Positions 1 to 13,143 of a stretch of DNA of 64,000 bases are shown in pieces. Within the stretch, counting starts at the first letter, position 1; every line of letters begins with the position of its first letter. The position numbers and the translations under genes are program-made. Source of the stretch: Dromaius novaehollandiae (taxonomy: Eukaryota; Chordata; Aves; Casuariiformes; Dromaiidae); the NCBI RefSeq assembly GCF_036370855.1, contig NC_088130.1:67742941-67806940 (forward strand), in the 5' to 3' direction. The notes beneath the pieces are model-generated. The model saw nothing but the letters and a program-made list of their open reading frames with translations, was not told where the DNA came from and did no database searches.

Positions 1-1283
1 GGGTCCTGGGATAGGACTTCCGATTTCTTTCTGCTTCTATTCTGCTTTACCTTATGCAAGACAGAGGAGCTGAACTGAGACTGCAGCTTGTGTATGCCCC
101 CCCTTCACAAGGAGCCAGTAATTGTTAAATAAATTATATGCTCTTGTGCCCGCATGTTAATAACTCTAATCCTACCTCCAACTACCAGGTTTAGAAATGT
201 GATTAGGGAGGATTATACCTCACCTAATGCCTAATCGCTTGTCTGTTCTTAACTGGCCTTTTATTTCCACACACTCAGCATTAGGAACTTAACCAAACAT
301 CTTGCACACAGAGAAAATGCCAAGTGAGTTAAAAATCAGTTGAGGGAGAGCAGGTAATAGCTAGAAACCAGACGTGACTGAGCACTGAAACATTAACCAG
401 TGTGGTTATGACTGCTAGCAGCACCCAACCACTCCCTCTGCGCCCTGACCACTTAGACAGCGAGAAAACCAAAAGGGCTGGAGTTAGATCTCCCACTGGA
501 CTGTTTTTTGCAGGTGAAGCATATTTTTTCAGACAATTCTTGCTTTTATTTTTACTTTAGATAGGAAAATGTGGATGCCTTCTCCAGCAATGCTAATGGG
601 CAGGTTGGTAATGGCCACGGTTCAGGAGCTGCCTAAACACCATCCCCTACAGCCTGGTCTCTGCGGGCAAGAGTTTAACTCCTCACTCCCTGTCTCGAGG
701 TGATATCCTAGTGCCAGCATGTAGAAATTACTGTGAACTGAAACCCCGTGATCCCAAAGTACTTTGCGGGTTTGACATGTGCAAGCAGAATCAGGTGACG
801 TGACATTTTTCCTGTGACTGTATAAATTGTACTGAACTCACTGACTCCATCTTCCACCTCGCATGGCCACCTGCAGATATAACACTGCTTGCCCTAATAG
901 TGACAAGGAGAAACAGGCAGCCCTTTGGGGAGCTCCCCAAGCACCAAAATGACAGAAATGGGCAAGTATGACAACTAGTAGGAACAGGGTCTAGATGCCC
1001 TCTTCCAAAAAATGAAGGGCCACATCATTTCTGACTTATGCTGGCACAACTCTACTGGCAGAGCTGCTGCAGTTGACTGGCTGAGGTTTAATCTGTATGT
1101 CTTGGAGCACCAGGTCCACCTGTTCCCTCCTTTCTTTTCCACTTCCATTGCACCCAGCAACAACTCTCGGCCATGCAGGGCTGAAGGGACAGAGCAATAG
1201 GGCATAGGGGTTATACTTCAGTTCTGGTAGCAGCGATCCAAACAAGGAGGTTTTTTAAATCTGCATAAAGGTTTCTGTGGGGG

Positions 1284-1305
1284 AAAAAAAAAAAAAAAAA
1301 AAAAA
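1284..1305. repeat. Poly(A) run, 22 bases
   Basis: An uninterrupted run of 22 A residues. It could be the tail of an old retroposed insertion, but the sequence 5' of it matches no repeat family I recognise and I see no flanking target duplication. It may also be simple expansion. Confidence 0.85.
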
Positions 1306-4300
1306 GCACTTTTTTTCAAGTGGTTGTTTATGTTTTTTATTTCAGTAAAATTAATTCTTTATCATTTGCTTCAGAGCTTGCAGTCACAGCACTCTGTGGG
1401 AGCGTGAAGTGTTTGGAGCCTTGGGGAATCTGGGAGGATTTGTTGCTGTTGGTTTTTCTACAGTGGTTGCTATCAGGCAAACAGGTGACCATGTTTAGGA
1501 GAGAAGAAAGGAAAATACATTTGTCAGAGAACCGAGATTATGTCCTGCACATGGGCATAGATGTAAATCAAAACACAATAATGGAGAAATACCCAGGGAT
1601 TTACCAATTCTGGATTAGAAAGAGGATTCTGGTCATGTACTTCAAATCTCTAATCTTGAGCAAGCGAGTAATCTAAATCCACCTAATAACGATGAATGAA
1701 ATTATAGTTTAGCTAAGTAATTACTCCCTTTTTCCCTTTATATCATTCAGAATAGATTTATCTGTTATTAACTTTGATTGGAACATTGTTTTAAATTGCA
1801 GTGCTTTTAACTATTCAAATTTAAGTATCTCCTCTCTTGGTTGATCAAAATCAAAATTGACCTCTACTTTTAGTTTTCAGTGCTGAAAAACCCACTGTGC
1901 AGTGGGATGACGTAAACCACTTTCATACTAGACCTCGGTTTGTGAATTTAGCATCTTGGCCACCTCAGAGAGTTCCAGGCAAGTGCTAAGTATTGAAGGA
2001 ACTGGCTCAGATAAACATGGGTTGTTTGTGGTAGGAGCTGTAGTCAGCCACCTTTTTTATGGACACCCCCTGGACAAGTTTGCTCTAAAAACATTTAGTC
2101 CAGAAAAATTTTTAAGCAGTTTTAGTGAGGTAGCACACAGGAAATCCAGCTATGGACCAATACAATGTAGAGTAAAAGCTAGAAGAAGCTATGCTATTGG
2201 TTAAGCGTAGGGCTAAGCTCAGGCTTTCTCATGCTTGTGTACAAACCTGGACCAAACTGTGGAGCAACCAGGAGGAGGGAAATTAGAGCATATCTTAGGA
2301 CAGGCCCAAAATTCATATAACCTGGCTGGATTTGGTGAGGGTGAGCCTGGCAGCAGATATCCCCAGGTCAACTTTTCCTAATGACAGCATGGAAAACCTG
2401 CCAACATCCATGCTGTTAAATAGAACAGGGACAAGGACCATATTCTGGCCCTGAGTTCAGGTTGGAGAAAGTGGCTGGACCAAAATTATGCACTTGGCAT
2501 CAAGTCAACATGAAGCTCTTGTTGCTATATAACAGAATATTTGTGGGGAGTTTCTCAGCCCCTGCAATAACACTGTGGTTTTGTTGCAGCCCGCCAGCCT
2601 GAGATTACCGACTGTGTGCCCTGGGATGAGTTAGGAGGGCAGACAGGAGGCCTCCAAGGGTGCAAAACCTGGTAGGAAAGCACTGGAGGTCTGTAAATAG
2701 CAGCAGAACCCAAATTTGGTGCAGCATCATCCACGTCTTTTGGGAATAACCTCTGGAGTGCGCTGTCCCTGAAGCCATGCCTAGACATTGTCTTGGAGGT
2801 GACTATTGCCATAGTCCCCAACCATGCCAGCAGTCCAGCGGTGTGGACAGTTATTGATTCAGTGCTTGGCCTTGCTTCTTGGCCCTCTAACCAGCAGTGT
2901 GGACATGGTTTTTGAGCCCAAGCTACCACCAAACCAGCAGCATGGAGGGCTTCCAGGTGGGACGCAGAGCACACCGTGGCCCAGCCTTGCAGTGCAGATG
3001 CAATGTGCACGCAGGTGCCACGCTGGCCATTGGTGGCCCCTCTCCCGCCTCAGGCCACACAGATGGGCTCAGCCCTCTCCCTCTCACCACCTTGCATAAC
3101 CTGCATGAGCACGAAGTGCCTTGGATGGATGCGGGCAAGTGGAAGCGTTCAGGGCCTTACCCCACGGTTGAGCAGGCCAAAGTCTAACCCCACGGTCAGT
3201 GAGCACACTCGCCCTCCTGCTAGCCTCTGTGCAACTCACAGTTGACAGAGACAAGGATCACTGGAGATTTTTTTTTTCCCCCTTCTGCCTGCATTGATCC
3301 ATGCCTCTCAATGCCTTCCTGAGCCCTTCCCAGCTCTGGGCACGATGCAAGTGCTGGTGCTCAGCTCCAGCACTAGCCTTCCATGTGCAAGAGCGCAGTT
3401 AGGTCAGTAGACAGCCCAGACCCTCCTCCAGTTTCCACATCTCCCATGCGGCTCTCAGAAAGTTATGACCTATCATTTTCTAACCAACATAACCCAGTCT
3501 TGACTGTGCTTGTAGCCAGGGAGGGGGCAATTATTGGGCTGGAAGAGTAAGGGGAATTAGAAATGCTGAAGGAAAACAGAGGCAGAGAAGGAGAAGAGAA
3601 GGAGAATGGCACGCATGAGGTCAGAAGATTTGGGAGATACGCAGTTAAGAGCTTGCTGTTCAGGTCCTGACACATGTTAAACTCTTGCTTCACAGAGCTG
3701 CTTGAACAGCAGCAAAATATTCTCCTGGTGGAAGCAGCGCCCAGATTTTGAAGTCCTCCTATCCACAAGAGATGAGAAAGGTGAGTTTCAGGGACATGTC
3801 CAAGAATACAAGAGAAGCCTAGGGCTAATGCACTTCAGCAGCTGACGAATTACCTCTTCTGTCCCAGGAAGTCTCCAGCAGGAGCTGGAGACCATCTCAC
3901 CCCCTGCTTAGCAGGCTGTCTGGCAACTCTCAGCACCGAGCAAGGTAAAATGATGTTTGCTATTTGGCAGCTTCTGCCAGTGAAAATTACTTACCTAGCA
4001 GCCTTCATCTCTGGGTGTCTGGTCATAAGTGATCCGCAGGTGGCTTTTTAGTTATCAGACTTTTTTCCTCCTCTCTGCCTCTGTGACACCTGAAAATTCA
4101 ACTGCTGGATGAACGCTGACCTGCAAATTGGAGGTGGAGGATGACAAGGGGAGAACAGGCTTGTGCCTTGCTTGCTCCTCCAAGGAAGGAAAGCAAGACC
4201 TAAGGATTTTGTACTTAAAACAAACAAGCAAAAAAAAAAAACAGTGAAGAGATTCTTTTTGGCTCCACTCTTTGTGGAGGCTGTGTTTTGGATGTGAAGA

Positions 4301-7300
4301 TAGGTTTTGCCTGGTTTTGGTGGGCAATTGGCTGGATGCCTCTGAAATGGGGACCATTAGCTTTCTTGAGTCCCTCTGAAGGCGGGAGGTGGTTCCCACA
4401 CGCCTCCTCCTGATGCTGTAGCCTTCCTTTTTCGTATTCCCCCTTTTTAACTTCAGTTTGCTGCCGTAGTTCTGTTATCTGTAAAAATGGAGGTAGGAAT
4501 GCTGGTGTCACATGTAAAGGATCTAGCTAGCATTGCTCTGTCAGTGTCTCTCCAAGCAGAAGGATTTATAGACCTGTTTTCTTGGTCAAACAAAATAAAT
4601 GGATTTTTTTTCCTCCCAAGACATAATAGTTTCCACTGGGAATGCCACTGTCCCCTACGACTGCCCTTGCTTTGATTAGAAGAGAGCTGTGACAGGACAT
4701 TTCTGTTCAGCCTGACCATGTGTTTTACCTTCTCGCTAATCGAAAACATCCCTGTTATTCCTCTCACAAGCTGGCACAGTCTCCCATCCCAGCTTTCCTT
4801 TGAAGTCACAGTTTCTGACTTTCACTATCTGTTTTTCCTTCTTTGTGAAGGAAGAGATCATCCAAGGGACACGAATATATGCACACTGAAGAAACCTCCA
4901 GCTCTGCTCCGGAGCACAAGCAGGCAAGGCTGATAAAACGATATTTGCTCTTCATTTCTGAGGCACAGCCTTGCACAGCTATCTGCTCACATGCAGTTTT
5001 CATCACTGCCAGCCTGGGCAGGAGGGTGAGGGCCACATGTAAAGCAGCCCAGACTTTCAGGGCCCAAATAATTCTCTAAAAACAGATCTATCTTCTCTTC
5101 CCAAAGTACTGTAGATAATGGGGGTTTCTTGGGACACAAACCCTTGGGTCTCATCTGAGCACAGGACTAGAGACTGCGAGTGCTGGAAAGCTAATTTTTG
5201 TTGGGTGCCTATGTCTTGGAGGGGAAGTCACTTTGGGAAAGAAACTGCCACTTTCTAGTAATATTTGGGAGATTTTTAGTTCACGCTGGTCAGTGTATCT
5301 TTCTAAAACATCTCCTCCAGGTCAACCAGAAGTTACGCGTTTGATGCATGAATCTGTTTTGGCAGAGCAGAAATTAGCCACCCAAACCAGCTGCCAAAAC
5401 TCCTTCTATAGTCAGGGGAAAGAGGCACTTCCAAGGTATGTTTTGTTCTACCTTAGACCTTTGTCAAAGGATATATGAGGTATAGCCGAGGTATAACAAT
5501 AGGACTTTTTCCTTGGATGTTTCTCTCTCAACCCTACGTATAGACAGAGCCTAGATGCCAAACCGATAGGCTCGTGCCAGGTGAGATGCCACCTCCTGAG
5601 GGAAATCCTATGTTTTGCAGTATAGAAGAGCTGAGTAGAGGATCATAGTGACATGAAAGTCATAAATGCCAGTCACATGCAAGGGTTAAGGCTCAATCTC
5701 ACTCCCTGGACGGAGAAGGAAGCAAAGTCAGTCCTTCAAATTTCAAGGTTCTGGTGAATTTACAATATGAATTATTCATTGCCCTAAACAAAGACATTCC
5801 CTTATCTACCTCATCTCTACTTTCCTGAGCAATAAATATGGCTGCAATTATTTCTGGTGCAGAAGAGCCAATAAAACGAATCATCTCCCATAAACCTTTC
5901 CTTCTGTATCCTATTTTAACGGCAGTAACAAAAACACACTGCTAGAAGCTCATTTCAGACATTCCCCAATGAACGATGAAGACGCCGGAGGACAATGTGC
6001 ACATACAGATCCTCTTAGGCTTTGGTCCTGCACCAGCAAAGACAACCGCAAATCTGCCCGGCCGTACCAGCCAAAATTAAGGCTTGCACGTTTGGACTTT
6101 TTGTCTCTCACACAGGCAGGACGAGCGCTCGTGTATTTGCAGTGCTGCAGGGACTTGGTCTCACCCTGTGCCTGCATGTGCAAAGCACAACCACCCAGCT
6201 GGGTCCTGTATCTAGTGATCCACCACGGCATGAGGGAGAGGCCACAGCCAGGAGGTGAGGTCGGGGAGGTCCTCTGCTGGCACAGAAGACAGGGGTGAGG
6301 TTGGACAAAGGAACTTTTACTAAGAAGTGCTCATTTTGCTGTGGCACCAAGATGTACTGCCTGAAAACAGGGTTAGTTTCAGTGCCTACACAGAGCATGG
6401 GATTCATCTCCCCTGACTTTAAATATCTTGGTAAGGAGACCTGCACTTGAGCTCAACCTGACTTAGGCATTGCACTTGGGCAGGCACAGGGGAGTGAGAT
6501 GAATTTATGGGTTTGTCCTCACTAACAGTTAAGCATGAGCTCAAACCCACTTCCATGACCAAAACATGTCCCTGTCCACACGTCAAACCCTCTGCCCTCG
6601 CTTGATAGGGAGATGCCGGGAGGGAGTCTGGGCACTGCAGCTCACGCTTTCCAGGTAAATCAGTGACACAGGAATCCCTGGCCCATCCACTGCAGACATC
6701 CTGCGACTGGCCCTCCCTCCATGCCACATGGACATGCTGGGACCAGGATACAGCAAGTTAATCCATAGTGACATAGAGGGAAAGCTGGTGGCTGCAGGGG
6801 CACGTGCTCGCTCTTCAAGCCACCCTCCACCCCACAGCATGAGGAACTGGACAGCAAGGGGGACAATTTTCTCTCTGTACCACATCCCTCCTGTCCCCTT
6901 TCCCCCAGTATTTTCTCCTGTCCAGGCTCCCGCAGCTCCAGCCATCCCACCAACACCCCTTTAAGGCATTATTACCACCTTACTCACCTCCCTAAGTCAC
7001 AGCATGTGCTCAGACTATGGGTCCTCACTATCACCTGAAATGCAGGTTTTATACAAATTAACCATTCACACCTGGTTCTCATTTCTTCGTAATTGCCCTT
7101 TTCCTACAGTTTCTTTGTCTGCTCCTTGTTTCAGCTTTTGCACCCTTCATGCTTTTTAATGCTTGGAGCTGTTTCCTATGTCTCATCCGTTCAATATCCT
7201 TACTCCCTTTCAAATCTGTTCCCTAAAAACCTTCTTTCCTGCATCCTTTCAGGCTCATCTCCACACCTTTATAAAATAAGAGATCAGACAGTGGAGCAGC

Positions 7301-7785
7301 TACAGGGACTCAATGTCCCTGGGACATTACAGTTTTAGGACTCTGGTGCTTTTCCCTTTGGGAGCCATTCCTGACGGGACTTTTTGAAGTCCGCTGACCT
7401 TAGCCTCCCATCCTGCCATGCTCTGGACACATTAATTACACATTAATTACCTGGAGATGTTCTCCAGGCAGCTGAGCATCCTTAGGGGCCAGCAGCGGAC
7501 GTGCACGCAAGGGTGCTGGTAGGTGCCCGCTGGCTAAGGCACGGCAAGACTCGCCTCACCCGCGCGGAGCAGGGCTCCCCAGTGGCATTAGCTCCCCTAT
7601 CCCTCCCTCCCCGTCCGCCTTTGCAAATCCCACCGCGTCCTTGGAGCAATTACGGCGCTAGCAGGGCAGCGTCATCCCAATCAATAGGGCTAATACAGGC
7701 TCGCACGCTGGGCTCCCTCGGTGGCGCGCAGCGGAGTCTCGGATTAAGCAGTAATCCTCGCCACAGCCCACAAAGATGGATAAAG

Positions 7786-7880
7786 TCATCATTTCCATTT
7801 TACAAATAGAGCAGCTAAGGCAGAAAGATTAACTGCCTTCCCTCAAGGCTGCGAGGAGTTGGAGCCTTATTCCTGAGCTC
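7786..7880 (-). repeat. MIR-like (CORE-SINE) relic
   Basis: The stretch reads 'catttccattttacaaata', then 'gcagctaaggcagaaagatt' and 'aactgccttccctcaagg'. This follows the inverted MIR consensus layout (CCATTTTACAGATGAGG, CTGAGGC, TTAAGTAACTTGCCCAAGG) with heavy divergence. It is assigned by eye. Confidence 0.5.
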
Positions 7881-7925
7881 AGATGTAACGAGTTTCGCCC
7901 TGAGCTCAGATGTAATGAGTTTTGC
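7872..7925. repeat. Tandem duplication, 27 bp x 2
   Basis: Two adjacent 27-base copies (7872-7898 and 7899-7925) begin 'cctgagctcagatgtaa' and differ at only two positions, both C/T. A further partial copy ('cctgagca') follows. The two differences are consistent with CpG decay of one copy. The repeat abuts the MIR-like relic. Confidence 0.9.
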
Positions 7926-9727
7926 CCTGAGCAGGAGGAGGAGGCAGGTTACAGATATGGGTTAGGAATCGCAATGTGCTTGGGGTAGGCTCATGGGAGA
8001 AGAGACAAGACAGTTTATTAAACTACGATAGCAGGCTGCTAAATCTGGCTTAGGTCCCTGCATCATTTGAGGTCAAGTCTCTGGTTTATGCATATAGACT
8101 GACAGATTTTTCACACCGAAAGGGAACTTTGTGGACATCTTAGCTAACCTTTTGCATGATGCCGGCCAGCATCCTCTGTCACCAGTATCTGGCTGAGCTA
8201 CCGAGTCCACAGGGGAATTAGTGTCCACCCCGTGCTAAAGGCTGACAGGGATGGAGAATTTGTGCCTTCTCGGGCCAAATAATTAAAAGTCCTTGAATGG
8301 GGAAACTACTGCCGAGCCTCTGCTTGGGGACCACCGTGTGAATCCAACCCCATCTGGTGAAAACCGAAAATCGTGTGACCAAGCTTTGGTGTAGGTGTCT
8401 CCACTGGTGGTGTCTAACCCCAGGTGAGATGAATCCCCCTCCTTTCATCTCACCCTTTGCTGCCATGCTGGCAGAAGATGCTCCCAAAGCACAGGAGCGT
8501 CCAGCATGGCCACTCCAATTTCCAACGTGACATTTGTCCAGAGCTTGTTGGAAATCCCATTCCATAGGTTTGCACATGCAGCCTCCTGCCAAATTGGTAG
8601 GAGAAACGTGTTGCAAAGCGTCAGTGCTCCCTTCCACCTTCGCACCAGCTCCCCTTTTGGCTGCCCAATGTGAGCTGGCCCTGTGCAGCTCCTCCTGCCT
8701 CTGCATGGCCGAGGCTTGTCCCTCCTACCCTGCCTGCCGCAAGGACCTCACCAGGCTCTTGCACCCGCTAAACCCTGTTCCCCGGTCTGGCAATGTGTCA
8801 CGCCGCTCTCCAGGACCCAACATCCAAAGCTTACCGATCCCAAGGGCTCAGCTGTCAGTTTTCCTTCCCTTAATGCTGATCCGAACGCTCCCTGCGTGAC
8901 TCCACCAGGGTTTCTGGGCGAGCATATGGCCTGGCATATGGGGAGTTAATACGGCAGCTGCCGCGTAGCCTCGTGGGCTTCAGCGCGGCAACCACACGGG
9001 TCTGCTCCAAACGAGAAGCTCATGTGTGGGACGTGCTTGCGTCCCTTGCTTTGAACATGCCTTCCCAACTGGGTGGGTCGGCAGCGGTGGCTGCTTCTCC
9101 CCCCGGCTGCTGTGGGTTGACTCCATCGCTGCCCATCGGGGCACGTGGGCAAAGGGGGTTTTGCTCCTCGTTAGCATTGGGAGTCATCCCCATGTGTTTT
9201 CTCCCCCTGTTTCTCTCAGTTGCTTGTTTTAACCTTTCTGCCAAGAGAGGACCATCTTCAGAGCATCTCGGCGGGAGCAGGGATGGGTGGTTAAACCTCG
9301 AGCGTGCACGGCTGGTTAAACCTGCCTGCTTTCTTGCCCAACTTGCTCCTGTTCGGCCAGAGATGAACTGGGCTCCAGGAGCTCCGTCCTCCAAGTCCTC
9401 TGACTTTCTCCTGAAATCATCCTGGATGTGTTAATGAACCCATTTGTTCATGTGACAGCCTTGGCCTTTAGCTTCCACAGCCTTTTTCTTCTTCATGGGT
9501 TTCCCCCCAGTATATTTCTAAAGAGCAATGACATCTTCTCCCTGCTCATGGCCTACATAAGACAAGCTGCTTTAGTCTTTCCCCCCCCTCTCCAGGAAAG
9601 ACTTCCCCTTCCCTTTCTCTTGCTATTGACCCTGACATGGACCTGTGCAAGCACCAGGTGGAAAAGGACGGCTGGCACATTTGGGTACGTGCGTGCTGCA
9701 AGGTAGCTGTAAGCTTTGATGTGCCGC

Positions 9728-9815
9728 TCTGTGCCTTAGTTTCCCCATCTGTAAAAAAGGGAAGAATCATGTTGTCTTCTGTTATAAAATACCTGCGCTG
9801 TAGTGAGGATAACAG
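9728..9815 (+). repeat. MIR-like (CORE-SINE) relic
   Basis: The sequence 'ctgtgccttagtttcccc' is followed by 'atctgtaaaaaaggga' and 'tagtgaggataaca'. This matches the 3' half of MIR (CTGTGCCTCAGTTTCCTC, ATCTGTAAAATGGG, GTGAGGATTAA). It is one of the clearest copies in the window. Confidence 0.65.
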
Positions 9816-11858
9816 CGAAACCCATATTGTGTGTGCATAGCTCTGCACATGTATATTTACACATTCATTAGGGTTATTGAATCTATCTTAAAATAGAAAT
9901 GTATGTTACACAGCTTGGATATTTTTGCTCCAAAGAAAAAAGATCCCTAATGCTCGGAGCCTTTGCCATCATCTGAGCTGATCAAAGGCAACGGAGCAGG
10001 ACGCCGGCCGGCTGGGCGCGAAGCACGTCAGCGTGGGGGCTGCTGCACGGCGCGTGCCGACTGCCCCTGGATCCCCGCATCAGAGCATCTCCCACATGTC
10101 CTGCTCTTCCCTTGCCTTTTCCGGATCCACTCTTCAAATCCCTGTGCCAGTTAGTCCCTGCTTTGCTGGAGCTCGCAGCCCCATCCCGGCAGCACGCAGT
10201 CAGCGTCAATCACGGCTTATGCTCACTTCACACCTAGTGACCACAAATTAAGCAGGAGGGGGTGTAAAAAAGCTGGTTACCAAGAGCCTTGGGAGACCTT
10301 TGTATTTCCAGCTGGTTTTTCAGCGATTATCATTCGCCCTTTCAAACCTCTCTGCGATACCAAGGGCTGGAAACATCTCATAGAAATTGCTTAAATGAAA
10401 CCTGAGGTTCTGGAGAACTACTATGCCTTTAAGGGCTAAGGCTTAAATATTTCACAAGCAATGTGAAAGTCCTGATAAAATTGCAGAAGTTGGCCCCACC
10501 AAGAAAGTCCTGACATCTTTTAGACAACATCGTGCCTGGCTTTACGTCTGCAAATTGGCGGCTTGCATTTAAGATGCCCCCAAAGCGCCCTATGGCCATC
10601 CGTGACGCCACTTTGGGGACAGAGCTGTCGCCGGGCCACCACAGGAGGGCAGTGCGAGTTTGAGCGTGCCGGGAACCCGGCGGAGGACGGACGAGCTGAA
10701 ACGGGGGGGGAAATGCCCCAAATCGTGCTGGCGGCGCCTCATTTTGCCTGCAGACAGGTCTTGCATGGGGGTGTCCACCATCGATGTCCTCTACCCACCT
10801 AAGAAAACCACGTTGTTTAAAGAGGGGCACAGCAAGCTCTACAAAACCGTACTCTCTCCGCACGCTGGAAAAATTTGGCAGTTCTGCATGATTTTCCTTT
10901 AATGAAACCAGCCCAAAGGCACCTGCAGTCAGCGGCAGATCCCAGGAAAGCCGGCGCTGGGGGTGCTGGAGGGGCCGTCTCGCCCGCTCCCCGCGGCACC
11001 GTTAAGGACGTACAAGCCACTCGCTGCTTCGGGTAATAGTTTATTTTCTCCAGGGGTGGCAAATGTGCAACAGGTACGTTTATAGGACTGCCATTTCGTT
11101 AGCCAAGGGGAGTCGCGACCCAACAACAGACCGAAACAAAGAAATCAAAGTCTACCACCCTACAGCAATTAGTGCAAGTCAGGGGAAACATCCGTTCGAC
11201 ACAGGAAAACAACGAAAAAAGGTGTTTCCAAGCCACAGGTATTTTCTGCGGGGCTGCGAGGCGGCTACGCCGCTTGGGGAGGTGAGGGGGACCTGCAAGT
11301 GCCGGCGAAACGGCAAAGGCTATTCCTCTCCTTTTGCAATATTTCGTTTCTCCCGAACCCCTGCGAGAAGATGCTTTTGCACAGCTCTCCAAAGGGTTGT
11401 GAGCAGCAGGCCGGGAGTCACCTTTGCAGCTTCACGCCCGGCCCGTTGCGTACGGACGACGTCCCTTTTTGCGGCAACACCCGGCGAAAGCAGACGTGGT
11501 CCGAGCAGCGTTTCCCCGACGCTGTTTTCCCCACCGCGGTCTGGATTATCCAGCAGATAACAGCAGCTGGTGAGGAGCAAGAGTGTAGCCATATGTTGCT
11601 GCTAACAAGCATTTACTGAAGCTGGTTCCTTTCTGCGATTCCCAGGTGCCTGATTAGCGCACAGCCCCTCTGAGCAATTTTCAGATTTTTCACCCTCTCC
11701 CCCACCCCCAAATCTTTTTTCTTTTTGGCATTAAAAAAAAAAAAAATCAGAGCCAGCATACAAGCATAACATTGGGTTAAAAACAAGAAGATTAAAAAAA
11801 AAATCTTCAGAAATGTCTTAAATGGCTAAAATGTAATTCACTTTTCTTTTTTCTGTGA

Positions 11859-11880
11859 TTTTTTTTTTTTTTTTTTTTTT
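11859..11880. repeat. Poly(T) run, 22 bases
   Basis: A run of 22 T residues with A-rich tracts nearby (about 11732-11744 and 11793-11803). It may be the tail of a retroposed insertion on the minus strand, but no source sequence or target duplication is evident. Confidence 0.85.
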
Positions 11881-12375
11881 GCTCAGAAATACCCCGCTTG
11901 TTTGGATCGTGCTAGTGAGAAGCCAGCAAGGCTTGCAAAGCCCGGGCTGCGGACGCCCACCCGCCCGCCAGCACCCGCTGCGCTTCCCTGGCCAGGGGCT
12001 CCCAGCCTCTCGCGGGGGCTGCTGCCTCTCCCGGGCATGGGAGGAATTTGCAAGCCTGGAAGAAGGTAGCTGCATCCAAACGGTCTGTTGGGAACGGTCC
12101 TGGGGCTGTACTAACATCTCACCTAGGCCTGGGAAGGGTTTGGGATGGGGCTAGTTGAGCCCAGTGCTGCTGGGGACTGCCCCGATGGCTGCAGCCCAGC
12201 CGGGACCACAAGCACGGTGCCACCACATCAGTGAGCCACCTCCTCCTGGAGCCCAGTACTGACGACTGCCATAACCGACTTCCCTGTGGATTTCCAGAGA
12301 CGGCTGAAGGATCCCGCAGCCAACTGGGGCGCTTGTTTTTCATGAAGTAACTGATTTGGCAGGTCCTTGAGCGGT

Positions 12376-12379
12376 CTGG
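12376..12379. repeat. Target site duplication (left) of the endogenous retrovirus
   Basis: The bases CTGG immediately precede the LTR start. The same four bases follow the 3' LTR remnant at 16721-16724. A 4-bp duplication is the length made by gamma-type retroviral integrases, and it fixes both outer ends of the element. Confidence 0.8.
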
Positions 12380-13120
12380 TGTTGAGGAATAGCAAACCGA
12401 AACCGTCGAGAGGTAGCCGCTTAGCACAACTTCTATAAAACTTGCTTAGCATGAGGAGCTAAATTTGCTGAAGCCTTAGGCCGCGCTTAGATAAAATGAT
12501 GAACTTTTCCTTAGTCCAGTAAGAAAAGGGCCTCAGAGCCGGTTCCAGCTGGGAAGATAAGGGAGCTACAAGCAGTCTGCATTGCTGCGCCTCACCCTCC
12601 GACAGGGAGGACGTCAAGGCTTGGAAATAAGACCGTTAGGGCATTAGGACCTTGAGGGGCAAAGCCTTAGCTCATTGCTGGGGCAGTGATAATTGCAATG
12701 ATTTAGAATCACCTCCTCCTCCTCCTCCTCAGGACCTTGAGAGACAACAGTAAGACCCAACAAGAAACGAAGGAACAACCGTCAGCAGAAACCGCAAAAA
12801 ATAAAGATAAGGGAGAAAAACAGCCTGCCTAGGAACAACGATTAGACCCAATGAGGAGCAGGAGACCCCAGACCTAAAAATTACTATTGGTCTGAACTAC
12901 CGCGGGAGGGCTGGGAAACTTAATTTGGAAAAGCTATAATTGCCCAGGGATTTCTTTGTTCGGGGTCCCTCTTGGGAGGCACCCAGCTCGAGCTGTAACT
13001 ACTGCACGCGTGTAACTAAAATTTAATTATTTAATTTGCTTTGATTTGGCTCTGAACTCTTCTGCGGGAACCTAGGGTCGGGCCCTGTTAAGGTGGCCGA
13101 CAAGCCTAATTTCCCTAACA
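12380..13120 (+). repeat. 5' LTR of the endogenous retrovirus
   Basis: A 741-bp LTR starting TGTTGAGG and ending CCCTAACA, so the ends form an imperfect inverted repeat with the expected TG...CA. U3 contains a CTC trinucleotide run (about 12714-12731), an inverted CCAAT box (ATTGG, 12886-12890) and a TATA-like box (TATAAT, 12935-12940). Transcription would start around 12965. The last 141 bases (12980-13120) match the 3' remnant at 16580-16720 with four substitutions and no gaps. No canonical AATAAA is seen in the predicted R region. Confidence 0.85.
12886..12940 (+). promoter_or_regulatory. Candidate LTR core promoter
   Basis: An inverted CCAAT box (ATTGG, 12886-12890) lies 44 bases before a TATA-like hexamer (TATAAT, 12935-12940), a normal spacing for a retroviral U3. 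Whether it is still active cannot be judged from sequence. Confidence 0.45.
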
Positions 13121-13123
13121 GTT

Positions 13124-13143
13124 TGGCGCCCCAGGTGGGACCC
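13124..13143 (+). other. Retroviral primer binding site, Lys-tRNA-like
   Basis: TGGCGCCCCAGGTGGGACCC begins three bases after the LTR end. By eye it matches 16 of 20 positions of the site complementary to tRNA-Lys1,2, including the first eight. tRNA-Asn is a poorer alternative that needs a one-base gap. The divergence is in keeping with an old insertion. Confidence 0.6.

Larger units (their letters stand above)
1..12375. other. Intergenic DNA downstream of ZBTB7C, no gene recognised
   Basis: No open reading frame here resembles a known protein. The longest ones (about 100-160 codons) overlap on both strands without splice context and look like chance. The stretch holds two long homopolymer runs, at 1284-1305 (A) and 11859-11880 (T). 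It also holds two MIR-like relics, a 27-bp tandem repeat near 7.9 kb, and moderately CpG-rich patches at about 10.55-11.08 kb and 11.2-11.55 kb. In human, the 3' side of ZBTB7C faces SMAD2, so this is probably the ZBTB7C-SMAD2 intergenic region; that is inference from human gene order. Confidence 0.6.

Noticed and set aside
1012..1305. Processed pseudogene ending in the 22-base poly(A) run
   Set aside because: No similarity to a known mRNA upstream and no target-site duplication seen.
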